From Dicyema japonicum (taxonomy: Eukaryota > Dicyemida > Rhombozoa > Dicyemidae): a DNA stretch of 64,000 nt. The position numbers were made by a program, and so were the translations under genes. The DNA is taken from NCBI GenBank assembly GCA_011109175.1, contig RDEW01000106.1, positions 17,314 through 81,313 on the forward strand, read 5' to 3'. Below the pieces are notes generated by a model, which was given only the letters and a program-made list of their open reading frames with translations, was not told the origin of the DNA and made no database searches. Numbering within the stretch: the stretch's first letter is position 1; each line of letters begins with the position of its first letter. This document shows, piece after piece, positions 34,837 to 45,071 of this stretch.

Positions 34837-36229
34837 AAGTATGACCTCCGTTTGGGACAGACCTCTGGCTTGGGGAACCTCTATTTTTGTGGAAACCTGT
34901 GTTTTTGGGGTAGTTTGAAAATGGCATAATTTTTATGCGGCACTTTCCAATTTGAAAATTATCGGAACCTCTAAGTGGGGCACTGGATTTTTAATTTATG
35001 TACATATTTGCCATTAATATTAAAATTAATTATTTGAATCTTCGTGTAATTATTGCATTCTTGTGGTTATGGCTCGTAAGCTTAGTCTTGAGGATTAAAA
35101 TTGCTAAGGAAAAAGTGAAAATGAACATATTACTGAACGAGATATTGTAAATAAATACAAAATTAGTAAAGGTTGTTTAATAATTTCAGTTTTTAATCAC
35201 TGTATCACGGATAAAAAATTATCTCAATTTTTTAATACAGGAACTGTTTAAACAGATTTTCCAGAAAAAAGTCAATGCTCTCCTAATACTTCATCTCAAA
35301 AATTGAATAAAATTGTTTTTGAGGTTTTACCAAGACAAGGAAGAAAAGGTCACGATTCTTTTCTCAATCAGTGCTTGTGGGGAAAAATTGAATCCGTTTT
35401 TAGTGGGGGAAATTTAAATCTCTATAGTGTATGAAAAACTTTAACCCTAAGAACATGGAGTTTTCTATTCATCATCCAAAAATTCTTGGATGACATCAGA
35501 ATTATTTATTACTTGGCACACCATTACAAATGAACAATTGATTAAGCGATCGATTCCATAAACGACTCAAAATTCCAGCGTTGCAGGCGCAGGGAACCAG
35601 ACGTCTCAACGGCGAGTGGAACAAACAAAAAATCCTTGTGTAGGCTTTCTCAGCGCAGAACACGCTCAATATAAGACACGCTTTTTTCCCGTTTCATCTT
35701 CTCGGCCATATTATTATTATAAGCACTTATCGCTATGTCATAGGACTTGACAAAGCATGTGCAACACGAGTTAGCAAATCACTGGTTAGTTTCATCCACT
35801 TCCTTCTATTCAAAGCCGCAGTGCGCAACCAGTCAAGATCCTCTCCACTTCCAAGATGTTGTCCCATTTCTTTGAGGTCCTCGTCGAGAACGACTGCCAG
35901 TGTCGTCCTTGGTCTTCTCGGCCTTCTCAGCGGCAAAACACGCTCAATATAAGACAGATTATTTTCGTGTATTAGAATAAAAAATAAAATAACAGATATT
36001 TTAGTGTAATAGAATAAAAAAATTTTTTCTGTTTTAAAAAAATACATTAGTTATAGAATTAATGGAAAACATGCTTTAATGTTCATAAAAATACTTATTG
36101 ATAAAATTAATGGAAAATACGTTAAAACTGTTAAAGTTTTTATAAAAATGTCGGACCTCTATTTTTGGGGAAACCTCTGTTTTTGTGGCAATTTTTTTAA
36201 AATGGATGCCCCAAATGGAGGTTATACTG
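34837..36229 (+). mobile_element. pogo/Tigger-type transposon 2, interrupted by LINE pieces
   Basis: The left end 'AAGTATGACCTCCGTTTGGG' follows a TA. The right end 'CCCCAAATGGAGGTTATACTG' is its inverse and precedes TA at 36230. Sub-terminal 'ACCTCTATTTTTG.GGAAACC' repeats occur at both ends. Transposase pieces: 'ARKLSLED' HTH near 35070, and 'SSSKNSWMT' (DDE domain) near 35480. LINE sequence fills 35555-36000. The termini match Tigger 1 (5978-7914), so this is the same family. Confidence 0.85.
35555..36000 (-). mobile_element. LINE C-terminal fragments inside Tigger 2
   Basis: The minus strand carries 'YIERVLPLRRPRRPRTTLAV' with 'EDLDWLRTAALNRRKWMKLT' (35960-35740). A second, different piece reads 'PLAVETSG' (35620-35590), related to 59320-59370. 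A 35-bp segment ('CTCAATATAAGACA...') is duplicated at 35645-35680 and 35925-35960. Confidence 0.7.
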
Positions 36230-36239
36230 TAATATGGAA

Positions 36240-36795
36240 TATTTATCAAATAAGTTGTTTTTGCTAGATTCCATGAGGCACAACCACAGCTAACGATTGG
36301 CCCAAATAGTGAGTACATAGAGAATCTAATGTTGAACATGAGCTACCGTATTGCTGAGAATCATCACTTAATTAGAAATGAAATTATTCCAAAGACTGAG
36401 AGTAAAACCAAACTAACTAATATCGTTGTCCTGACGAGTACCGGTAGAACCCTCATCAAGGAACAGTGATCCAGAGTACATTAACCTGCAAGTTCAGACT
36501 CGTCCCCATGAACAAAATAGTTTCCCGGTTGAATGAAGAGATGGATCCAAATGACATTTTATATTTCCTGAGTTAGGCGGACTCGATGACGTCACTAGAT
36601 GGAAGGAAGAGAAATATTCAATCAAGTAACCACATGGCGTGACGTAAGCTTTAATTTTTTTAATCTGAAATAAACTTAATATGATTTTTAATAAAAAAAT
36701 TATTAGAATTTGAATATTTAATAAATTAAGATTAATTTAAAATTAATTTTTTGAAATTTGAAAAAAATAGAAAGAAATAAAATTTAAATAATATA
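36240..36795. other. Intergenic region upstream of acetyl-CoA synthetase
   Basis: No repeat or gene is recognised; it is AT-rich near 36640-36790. Any promoter of the gene would lie here, but no motif stands out. Confidence 0.4.
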
Positions 36796-36799
36796 ACAA

Positions 36800-39284
36800 A
36801 TGATCAACTCGAACGGATCTAATGAAAAACACGATGGTTCAATACAAAAAGCTGAAAAGTCTGTATATGAACCAACAGAGCACGTGCTAAACTCAAGTCA
36901 TTTACAGAAAATGACGGAATATAAACGAATGTATTACATGTCTGTCATAAATCCTAAACAATTTTGGGGACAAATTGCAAGACAATTTTACTGGAAAAAT
37001 TTTGAAGACAACAACAATGTCACGTGGAACTTTGATATATCAAAAGGTCCCATCTTTACAAGATGGTTCAGGGGAGCCAAAACAAATATGAGCTATAATT
37101 GCCTCGACCGGCATATTATCAATGGACGTGGGACAGAGTGGCTTTCTTTTGGTGAGATTTACCCTTAATAATTTTGTAGGGAAGGAAATGATCCCTCTGA
37201 TAGCAGAAAAATCACATACAAGCAGCTTCATCAGCAAGTTTGTAAACTGGCAAATGTGCTAAAATCAAAAGGTTATTTTCTAAACACAATAATACCACAT
37301 GTGCCACGCCTTATACACCTAAACCTCTAATTACCTACACATTAATACATTCTGTAGGGTTAAAGAAGGGAGACACTGTTTCTATCTACATGCCCATGAT
37401 CCCCGAACTCATAGTGGCAATGCTGGCGTGTGCTAGACTTGGAATTATTCACTCAATTATTGTAATTTTGCTTAATTAGTCAGTTTGCTGGATTTTCGGC
37501 AAATTCTCTCTGTGTTCGGTTTATTAGTGCAAAGCCGAAATTGGTGATCACTGCTGGTTTATAATAGTGTTACCATTAGATGCCTTTTGGCGGGGGACAA
37601 AACTGATAAATTTAAAAAAGATATGTGATGAAGGAATCGAATTGTACGAAAAACAGTAGAATATATTTTTATACGAATAAAGGGGCAATTCCATTATTGG
37701 TGTGATATGGAAGAGACATTTGAATCCAGGCCCTCATCAGACGGCTAAGGAAGAACTGGGATCTCGACCTTACAATGTGGAGGTACCTTTAAGCTTAAAT
37801 GAAAGATAAATATTAAAAAAGGCAGAGATACTTCGTGGGATAAGGCAATGGAGAAAGTGAGTGTTTTATGTGACCCCGTTTGGCTTGATGCGGAAGACCC
37901 TTTATTTATGCTTCACACAAGGTTGATTCCTTTGCTTAGAATTAGCGGTTCTACGGGAATTCCTAAGGCAATTTTGCATACAAACGGGGGATACATGTTA
38001 TATACAGCCACCACATTCAAATATTCGTTTGACTACAATCAACGAGACATTTACTGGTGTACCGCGGACCTCGGTTGGATCACAGGACATTCTTACATAT
38101 GCTATGGTCCTCTTCTAAACTGCGCACGGAGTGTTATGGTTACCTTGCATGTAAACATCGGCTAGTTTGAGGGGGTAATGACATTCCCAGACGTCAGCAG
38201 ATTTTGGAGAATTTGCGATAAATATGAAGTGAATCAGTTCTACACATCTCCCACTGCTATTCGGTCACTAATGTCATACGACGAGAGTTACGTGACAGAG
38301 TAATCTGCCTTGAGATTATTTCGCAGGACAAGCAACCGTGATTCCCTCAGAATTATCGGAACTGTGGGGGAGCCAATAAATCCTGACGTTTGGGAGTGGT
38401 ATTACAGAGTAGTAGGAAAATCTCGTTGCGCAGTAATCGACACATATTGGCAGACAGAAACAGTTTTTTTAATTTTCCATTTTGTAGGGAGGGCACATTA
38501 TCACCCCCATGCCATGCTTTAAGGCCAAGCCAGGATCAGCTGTAAATGTTACTCAAACATTTTAGACTCTTCCGTTTTTCGGGATTGTGCCCGTGATTCT
38601 GGACGATAACGGAAAGAACTCAAAGGGAAGGCTGATGGTTACCTGGTATAGCCTTACTCTGAGATTAGGGAGTCAAACAAGCCTGGCCTGGGATGATGAG
38701 GACTATTTATGGAGATTATGAACGTTTTAAGAAAACTTACTTTGAACGATTCCCAGGGTACTACATTACTGGGGATGGTTTAATCACACGTGACTTTGTT
38801 AGGCGCTCATCGAGACGATGATGGATATTTCTGGATAACGGGCAGAATTGACGACATGCTCAACGTGTCTGGACATTTACTGAGCACTGCTGAAGTTGAG
38901 GCTGTTCTGGTGCAACATCCCAGCGTCGTTGAAGCTGCTGCAGTGACTGCTCCTCATAGTATTAAGGGAGAGTGCATATATTGCTTCGTTTCACTCCACC
39001 AGGGAGAGGAATTTACTCCACAAATCGAAAAGGAAATAAGAATGGAAGGTAAAAACAGGAGTCATTTAGTTCGCAATACGATCGGTCCGTTTGCAGCGCC
39101 AGAATATGTACAGCACGCCAAGGCATTGCCAAAAACACGATCAGGAAAAATAATCAGACGCGTTTTGCGTCAAATTGCAAAGGGATCGACAGAATTTGGG
39201 GATCTCTCCTCCATAAACGACTATTCCGTCATCGCTGATCTTCAGGCTGGGTACGAACTAATCCTTCGATCAAAGCAAGCATAA
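36800..39284 (+). CDS. ACSS: Acetyl-CoA synthetase (AMP-forming)
   Basis: It makes acetyl-CoA from acetate, ATP and CoA. The reading matches ACSS1/2 end to end: '[20 protein letters not shown]', 'NCLDRH', '[20 protein letters not shown]', 'IFAGFSAN', '[20 protein letters not shown]' (P-loop), '[20 protein letters not shown]', 'TYWQTETGGH', '[20 protein letters not shown]', and '[20 protein letters not shown]' with the acetylatable catalytic Lys. Introns: 37152-37179 (28 bp), 37272-37357 (86 bp, the longest), and nine to eleven more of 21-27 bp (near 37465, 37560, 37657, 37788, 37920, 38140, 38302, 38462, 38541, 38650, 38780 and 39049). One base appears missing near 38614 ('GKELKG' context). 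The first junction gives either a lost 'WE' or a one-base break. Otherwise it looks functional. No leader is evident, which favours a cytosolic/nuclear (ACSS2-like) location. Confidence 0.92.
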
Positions 39285-39394
39285 TTCTCGACATTTACTA
39301 ACAATTTTAAACTCAAAAATGAAAATGTTAAATTTGCTGTAAAGCTATAAGCGTGACTCCCACCAAAACCCCGTGAATGACTAAATTTAAGAGA

Positions 39395-39802
39395 TCAAAC
39401 AACCATTAAAGGATTCCCCTTGGAGAGGACAACACATTCGATAACAACATCGGTCTTCAACTTCCCGGAAACAATTCCATTTTTAACGAATGTATACACA
39501 GGGGTGGTTTCAACCATTTTATTGGTCATTTTGAGGAAATAGTTCCCATTTCCACAGACTCCAATCGTATTAGTGTTATTTCCCACAAACACATGCTTGT
39601 CATTCGCCTGATATATGTCCCAGCCAGCTAGATGTCCTCTATGTTCGAGCATATATCTTTGTCCCGTAGTAGTTGTTGTGGCAATGAATCTGTCACAAGT
39701 TACATTTCCTGGTTTCTCAAATGTATTTTGAGTTGTCAGAAAACCTTAAAGTCAAATATTCTTAAATACATAGAAGTAACGCAAGGTGGACGAACATTTC
39801 AT
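39395..39802 (-). CDS. Small unidentified gene convergent with acetyl-CoA synthetase
   Basis: From an ATG at 39802 the reading is 'MKCSSTLR', then a 36-bp intron (39745-39780), then 'FLTTQNTFEKPGNVTCDRFI'. It runs open to the stop at 39395 through 'HLAGWDIYQANDKHVFVGNN', 'GVCGNGNYFLKMTNKM' and 'LKTDVVIECVVLSKGNPL'. The product is about 122 residues, rich in beta-type residues and Asn/Thr, with no signal peptide or membrane segment. I recognise no family. It overlaps no other gene and lies about 110 bp from the acetyl-CoA synthetase stop, tail to tail. Confidence 0.5.
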
Positions 39803-39959
39803 TTTTGTCGTTATTTGACTAATTAAGCTTGTTATTTTTCGTTAATTTCCTGTTTAGGAAACTTCAGTTAACAATGAATGTTGTTCGATTTGAATTTATT
39901 TAAATAAATTATATTTTAATAAAATGTTTTAGTTTAAATTTTATTTAATTTAATGGTTT

Positions 39960-40350
39960 TATTTTATTTATTTTATTTAAACCAAGAATCACCGATAGAT
40001 TAATCCAAGATTTCAAAACTAACCGCAGGAAAAGGACTGGTATGGACACCGGGATCACTTAATTAGACGATAACTTTTATCCCTTTTCTCGTGATTTCGG
40101 GGTTAATAAAATAAATAAATTAGGAGGGAATAAATGGCCGTTAGGTGATCCCGGGGTCCTTAAGCACCATCTCACTTTCCTTGTTGTTCGTCCCGAAATA
40201 TGCATGTCGGTGTTACTTTTGGGAACTTTGGAGGTTTCAATAAGGCCCCCGTTCTTTTCACAGCGTCTCGAAAGGAGTTTTTCTTAGCAGTGAGGTGAAG
40301 ACTTGGATCTTTTTTCTATTGGACAGGTTTGTCCCCCATACAGCCATAGC
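39960..40350. mobile_element. Tail-to-tail LINE 3' ends
   Basis: 'CGGGATCACTTAATTAGACG' (40051-40070) and its inverse '...TTAGGTGATCCCGGGGTCC' (40140-40158) bracket two AT-rich tails. A minus-strand LINE reading ('LHLTAKKNSFRDAVKRTGAL') follows to 40330. A tail like that at 7046/19455 lies at 39973-40020. So at least three LINE ends collided here. Confidence 0.55.
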
Positions 40351-40955
40351 TGATTGTCAGTTGTATTACAGAGTGAGCTTACGTTGAGTTTTTTTATCAA
40401 ACAATTTTATGAGACCAATGGTTGTAGTATCAGTGGATCATTTAATTCGTCAGATTATGTGGACTTAATTCCGAAATACTGAAGGTAGCCCAATCAAACG
40501 ACCTTGTCCAGAATCAGTCTGATGTAATGTTTCAAGGATACGTGTAATTTTCAGTTGTTGGTTATTTCAATCATTGGGTTACTTCCTATTTTAGAAAGTC
40601 CCCGATAATGGGGAATATTATCAAAGACTGGGGGAAGTATCTATTTCCTTTTTTGGAGACAAAATTGACAAAAAACCAAAGTGACATTCCGCGTAGTTAT
40701 GAATATTGATTAAATTGAGTAAGGATAAAATTTGTGGGAGATCACAGCCAATGGTCTCTCCTAAAATTCCATATTTACCCCCGGACCCTTCAAGCGAAGG
40801 AAACTGGTGGCTAACAAGAGCTTAGTTACCAGGACCAGAGGTTTCCACCTTTTTTACACGCCTCCCTCAGAAAAAATACAATCTTGCGCCTCCCTTTATA
40901 TTCCATGATATAATAAAAATATTATTTTTAACAGAAACAATTTTTTAACACAAAA
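40350..40955. other. No recognised feature
   Basis: Short open frames only, with no repeat match within the window. Confidence 0.4.
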
Positions 40956-40959
40956 ACTT

Positions 40960-41130
40960 AGTGCTTGCCAGGAAAAAAAGGATCAACAAGAAGGGTTCTG
41001 ACTGAGACAAAAGATTGGAATGGCCATTCTCCGAGAAAACTCGTTCGCGATTTACGCAGCAGGCTCCTCAATTAACATTTGTTTCTTTGTTAAAAATTGT
41101 CTTTAAAAAAAGTTAGTGAAATAATTTTTT
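40960..41130 (+). mobile_element. LINE 3' end, 5' truncated
   Basis: It closely matches 46165-46310: 'GACTGAGACAAAAGATTGGA', 'ATGGCCATTCTCCGA', then 'AACATTTGTTTCTTTGTTAA'. It is only about 170 bp long. Confidence 0.8.
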
Positions 41131-41149
41131 TCATTCTTGACAATTTTTT

Positions 41150-42630
41150 AAATCTCTGTGTCATTGAGGAGAGTGATACCCTAGCGCACCAATAAACGAG
41201 TTTGATATTTAGATTCCATTGCATCTAGTGCAGAAAATCCAGTTTCGAATAAATATGAAGTAAAAATGGAAACTTTCATGCTTTTATCTACAAAATTTCA
41301 TATTTTTTACACCGATAATAATGGCAATTCTATCGATTTTTTTTTCAAAAGTTGTCAATACAAGTTATCAATGAACAGATCATGTATCCATCCAAACGTT
41401 TTACATGCGAAATCTTCAAAATAGTGAGCAAAAATGCTTTGACAAACAATTAAATTTATCAACCCTGGATACACCGAGAAAGAAGTTAAAGTAAACAACT
41501 AATTAAGTGTATCCAGTTTCCACTTTTACAGAGACAAAGCCATCCGGAGTCAACATAAAAGGAAAAAGACGTCCATATATGTGCAGTTGTGGAAACCCCT
41601 CCAGTGGAGTGGGAAAGAGAAAATGGTCCTTTTTCGTGCCGGCCAGGCACTAGGCGCCACCTAGACAGGTGGATCACATGACGCTACTCTAATAGGAAGA
41701 GAGAGATGAAACAGACAAAAAAACATAAAACTTAAACCAATTAGCCACGCAGCACCACATGGTTCCACGCGGCGTAATTCATACGGACAAACAATATTCA
41801 AGCAAAAATGCTTTTGTTTGCTTGAATATTGTCTATGGCCCAAAAAGTATTTAACAGTGAGAACATGTCATAGATTTTTTATATAATAGATTTCCATAAC
41901 TTCAGTTTTTTAATGAATTCTACTTTGTGTGAATGAATGTGCTCCCTGCATAGATTTATGCAATACACTCAATTTCCCAAAAATGTCAACCAAATAGGCC
42001 AATTTACAACAAAATTATCATTCCTGGACAATTTTGCATCTTCAATGTCATTTTCCTCAATAAAATCCGCAACTTGATCCTTGAGTTCAACCACCCTTCG
42101 AATCACTTTTCACAGCCAGCGCTCACAGTAATATAAAATGCTGTATCATTTGCATCAACATCTTCTCAAAAAGCTTAGCTTAAAAAACTGTGTTTTATGT
42201 AGTTTATAACTTTTGGAATTTTTGTAAAAATATTAAGTTCTAGGCTCATTTGAAACACGTGCTGATTTGTGAGGCATGCAGTGCGTCCAGATATATTGTG
42301 CGTTTCTTGTATTTTGCGATTTTGTAAGAAACTTTGTACGAAGCTATTTAACGTTTTCGTTTGGTTATAGCACTATTCTAATTTTATTTAAAAAATTCTT
42401 TAGACATGGACATATTCAGAATGAATCGTTTCAAAATGTCTTCTTAATTTGCATGGCCTCATACTATCTGCTACAAGTGTTTTGAAACAAAGCAAACAGA
42501 GGGGTATTTCAAAGGTATCAACAAAAATACCAGTGAATGCTAGCAATAAGTAGGTTGGACAATATTTTCTTGTCTTTGGAGTCGTATTGATTATATTCAA
42601 ATTATTTTGACTATTTGAGCTCTTCACTAT
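41150..42630 (-). mobile_element. hAT transposase remnant (ZBED/SCAND3 type), split by repeat R
   Basis: The BED zinc finger is at 42570-42410 ('LCLLCFKTLVADSMRPCKLR', 'HFETIH'). Middle parts follow: 'INYIKHS', 'EDVDANDTAFYIT' and 'LRILLRK' near 42200-42080. The C-terminal dimerisation motif ('FETGFSALDAMESKYQTRLL') is at 41260-41195. Stops and frame changes are frequent. Repeat R copy 2 (41483-41790) lies between the middle and C-terminal parts. Confidence 0.8.
41483..41790 (+). repeat. Repeat family R, copy 2 (uninterrupted)
   Basis: 'AAGTTAAAGTAAACAACTAA' runs straight into 'TATCCAGTTTCCACTTTTAC'. In copy 1 these two halves are separated by Tigger 1. Downstream it shares 'AACCCCTCCAGTGGAGT' and 'GATCACATGACGC'. 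A perfect 15-bp-arm hairpin ('CAATATTCAAGCAAA'...'TTTGCTTGAATATTG') follows at 41793-41832. Confidence 0.85.
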
Positions 42631-42851
42631 TCGTCAATTTTCTTTTACAACCACCCAAGAATTTATCCATACTGTCAAACTGATTTAAATTGAATTGATT
42701 TTTGAAAAATATAATTTTTAAATTATTAACTATTATTATTTTCATATAATCACGATTTTTATATAGATTTAATTTTACAAAAAAATATTTCTGATAAGTT
42801 TTTCGCGACTCCCTGTACGCTCATTGTTTACAGCCATTTTCTTGAGCTCAG

Positions 42852-43640
42852 TCACAGATATAGCAGTACTGAATCTATCACTGCAGAGCTCCGCCAAGTA
42901 TGGCCAGCCATCAGGGGGCATTTAGGATAGCGTGTTACAAACCTAGGGACTACCTCATTTGGGTCAGTTGCCACAACGCTCTCGGATATGGCAAGAATTA
43001 CATTCTTACCATCTGTAACGTAAGTGACCCTTCTTTTTTTTCCTTCCAACATTTTTACCCATTCGAGGGAGTTATAACGTCACCGAATCCCACAGTGCAT
43101 GTTATCGACATCCAGTAACCCTTATATTGACTGAAATATATGTTTGACTGGTTTGACGAGTGAAGACAACGGTAAAGCAGAACCCTAACGTGGGAGTGCT
43201 TTTAACTAACTGATTTAACGTGTTTTTTAATAAACCATTTTGGTTAACGACAAAGTTAGAGTTAGATCCCCGCAGCTTTGATTGCGAGGTTATTCCCCCT
43301 CTGAATTGCACGGGAAATCCGTTCAAATAACCACCACCGTTAAGGGTCTCATGAGCGGAATGAGATAAGGTTTCTGAGTATTTAAAAAAACTCTTAGGGT
43401 GAGTGTCGAGGACTCCAGATGTTTTCATAGCTGGTGGAACGAATGTAAAATCACCGGGGCCAACATATAAATTTGAATGTCGGGTCTCTTAGCAGCTGAC
43501 ACTATCGAATGACGTTGTCCAATGCTTACGTAAAGTTTTGTTAGCACTTTTCCTGCAAGCGAGTGAAAAGTCCAAATCATCAATTCACTAGCAATGTCTG
43601 ATCTGGTGTGGCTTACAAATCTTCAATCCAAGGCGCAGTG
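42852..43640 (-). CDS. Possible K+ channel pore segment in a broken gene
   Basis: One minus-strand frame at about 43175-43065 reads 'SQYKGYWMSITCTVGFGDVI' then 'TP'. 'YW.S.T.TVGFGD..TP' is the pore helix plus selectivity filter of potassium channels. Upstream, frames 43428-43102 ('GGGYLNGFPVQFRGGITSQS') and about 43600-43450 are protein-like but in other phases. The hydrophobic S5 and S6 helices expected around the pore are not evident. Downstream 'NVILAISESVVATD' is a weak S6 candidate after a possible 26-bp intron near 43040. Either a divergent channel with unresolved introns or a pseudogene. No subfamily can be assigned. Confidence 0.35.
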
Positions 43641-43649
43641 AGACTCCTA

Positions 43650-44155
43650 CTTCAATGGAATCGTCGTTGATTAGTTAGAATACTCCGTTTAGAATGACGT
43701 TGAGCTATGCCTTTCCTTGGGAGAGGCTCCGGACAGTAGAAGGTGTTGGTGGAGGACTCCAAAATCTTAAAATTATTCCTGCAAACAACATCGTCTAGAC
43801 TGGGAAAAGCGAGAACGAAAATGATCTCGGGTAGATGACCGACTTCTCGTCAGAAGATCCTAAGCATAGTCGACCCTCGCGACCTGGCCATTTTTGGTTC
43901 CTAGAATTTTATTTTTTCTGATTCTTGCAATTTTCTAAATAATTTCATTTTCATTAAATGCAAAAAATGCGGCCATGGTAGATATTAAGGCATCATATAG
44001 AAAACCAACAAGAAATTCGATTTTCGAAAAAAATACCTTTAGACTCTACCACCTCCATCCATTCTGCAAACTTCTCTTCAAGCTTTGGAAACTTTGGCTT
44101 TAAAAGAAGGTCGATATTTTTTAGAATCTATCAAAATAGTGTCCTTTTTCAGTAT
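43650..44155. other. No supported feature
   Basis: Weak LINE-like frames near 43700-43870; AT-rich after 43900. Confidence 0.35.
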
Positions 44156-44159
44156 AGAT

Positions 44160-44620
44160 TATTGTTTTTTTTCGTTTTTTGATACATTTATTTATCAAAA
44201 ACACAAAAATCAATCAAAAATGATCTCACTAACATAATCGACGTTGCCTTCACGATCGCAACAAGATCAAATTGAGAAGTCACCAATATCCACGTGCGTC
44301 GTGGCTTTTTAGTGTAGCTAGGCGTCCCGCTTATTCGTCCTGTTGTTTCAACTACGAGGGGGCACGTGAACCGATCGTGCAACACTTCCTATTTTTTCCT
44401 TTGCTTTCATTGTTTTTTTCAGCGGCATGCAGAGTGTCTACCGCGCTCCCGACTATGTTGATGGCAAAGGGGTCGACGTAAGTAGCATCCCATACCAAAG
44501 GATTCCCTCCTCGGATGGAAAAATTGTAATTTCGTCCGTTCGTTTTCCATCTCTTCTGTCCGGGCCAACAGATTCAAGTATGCAGGGGTATCCATCAGAC
44601 TCCAGGACTCGCTTAACAAT
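44160..44620 (-). mobile_element. LINE C-terminal domain, 'GISGKS' subfamily
   Basis: Across frames: the 'GLDRGDGKR..EITIFP' region at 44570-44510, 'VVETTGRISGTPSYTKKPRR' and 'FDLVAIVKATSIMLV'. It corresponds block by block to 54365-54790. Confidence 0.7.
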
Positions 44621-44717
44621 TCCGTTCATAGCCTTATGTCTTGGGAATCGTCCTGCACTTATTCGGGAAAAAAGAGCATGCTTTCCATTATTTTCTCGAC
44701 ACGAGAAGCATTGGAAG

Positions 44718-45034
44718 ACGTGTTAATAATAATAAAGCCTTTTCACTAGAGCCATAGTATTTATAGCTCCGCATAGGCAGGACACACACTTTTTTAAGTA
44801 AAGAACAGTTAATTTTAACTAATCGTAGAACCAAGGAATGATCTTCACTTCTTTTTTTCTATTTTGTGTGAGTGTCCTTTCTAGACAATCCAGTTCTGCA
44901 GTGAGTATCCACTGATGACGGCGTCACTCGTCAAACCCTTTCTGCATCGTAGATGCGTGGAACCTTCCACCAGGTGAACAGCAGCAAGATTCGAACCCGT
45001 AGCCTAAGCCACTTAAGCCCGACACCTAACCACT
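44718..45034 (-). repeat. SINE, copy 5 (best full-length copy)
   Basis: On the minus strand: A-box 'GTGGTTAGGTGTCGGGCTTA', B-box 'GGGTTCGAATCTTGCTGC', body 'GAGTGACGCCGTCATCAGTG', and 3' end 'CCTATGCGGAGCTATAAATA', then 'CTATGGCTCTAGTGAAAAGG' and an (ATT)n tail. Length is about 315 bp. The presence of both Pol III boxes suggests it was once transcribable. Confidence 0.9.
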
Positions 45035-45071
45035 ATGCACAAATTTTATTTTTTTTCAATTTCTATTAAAA

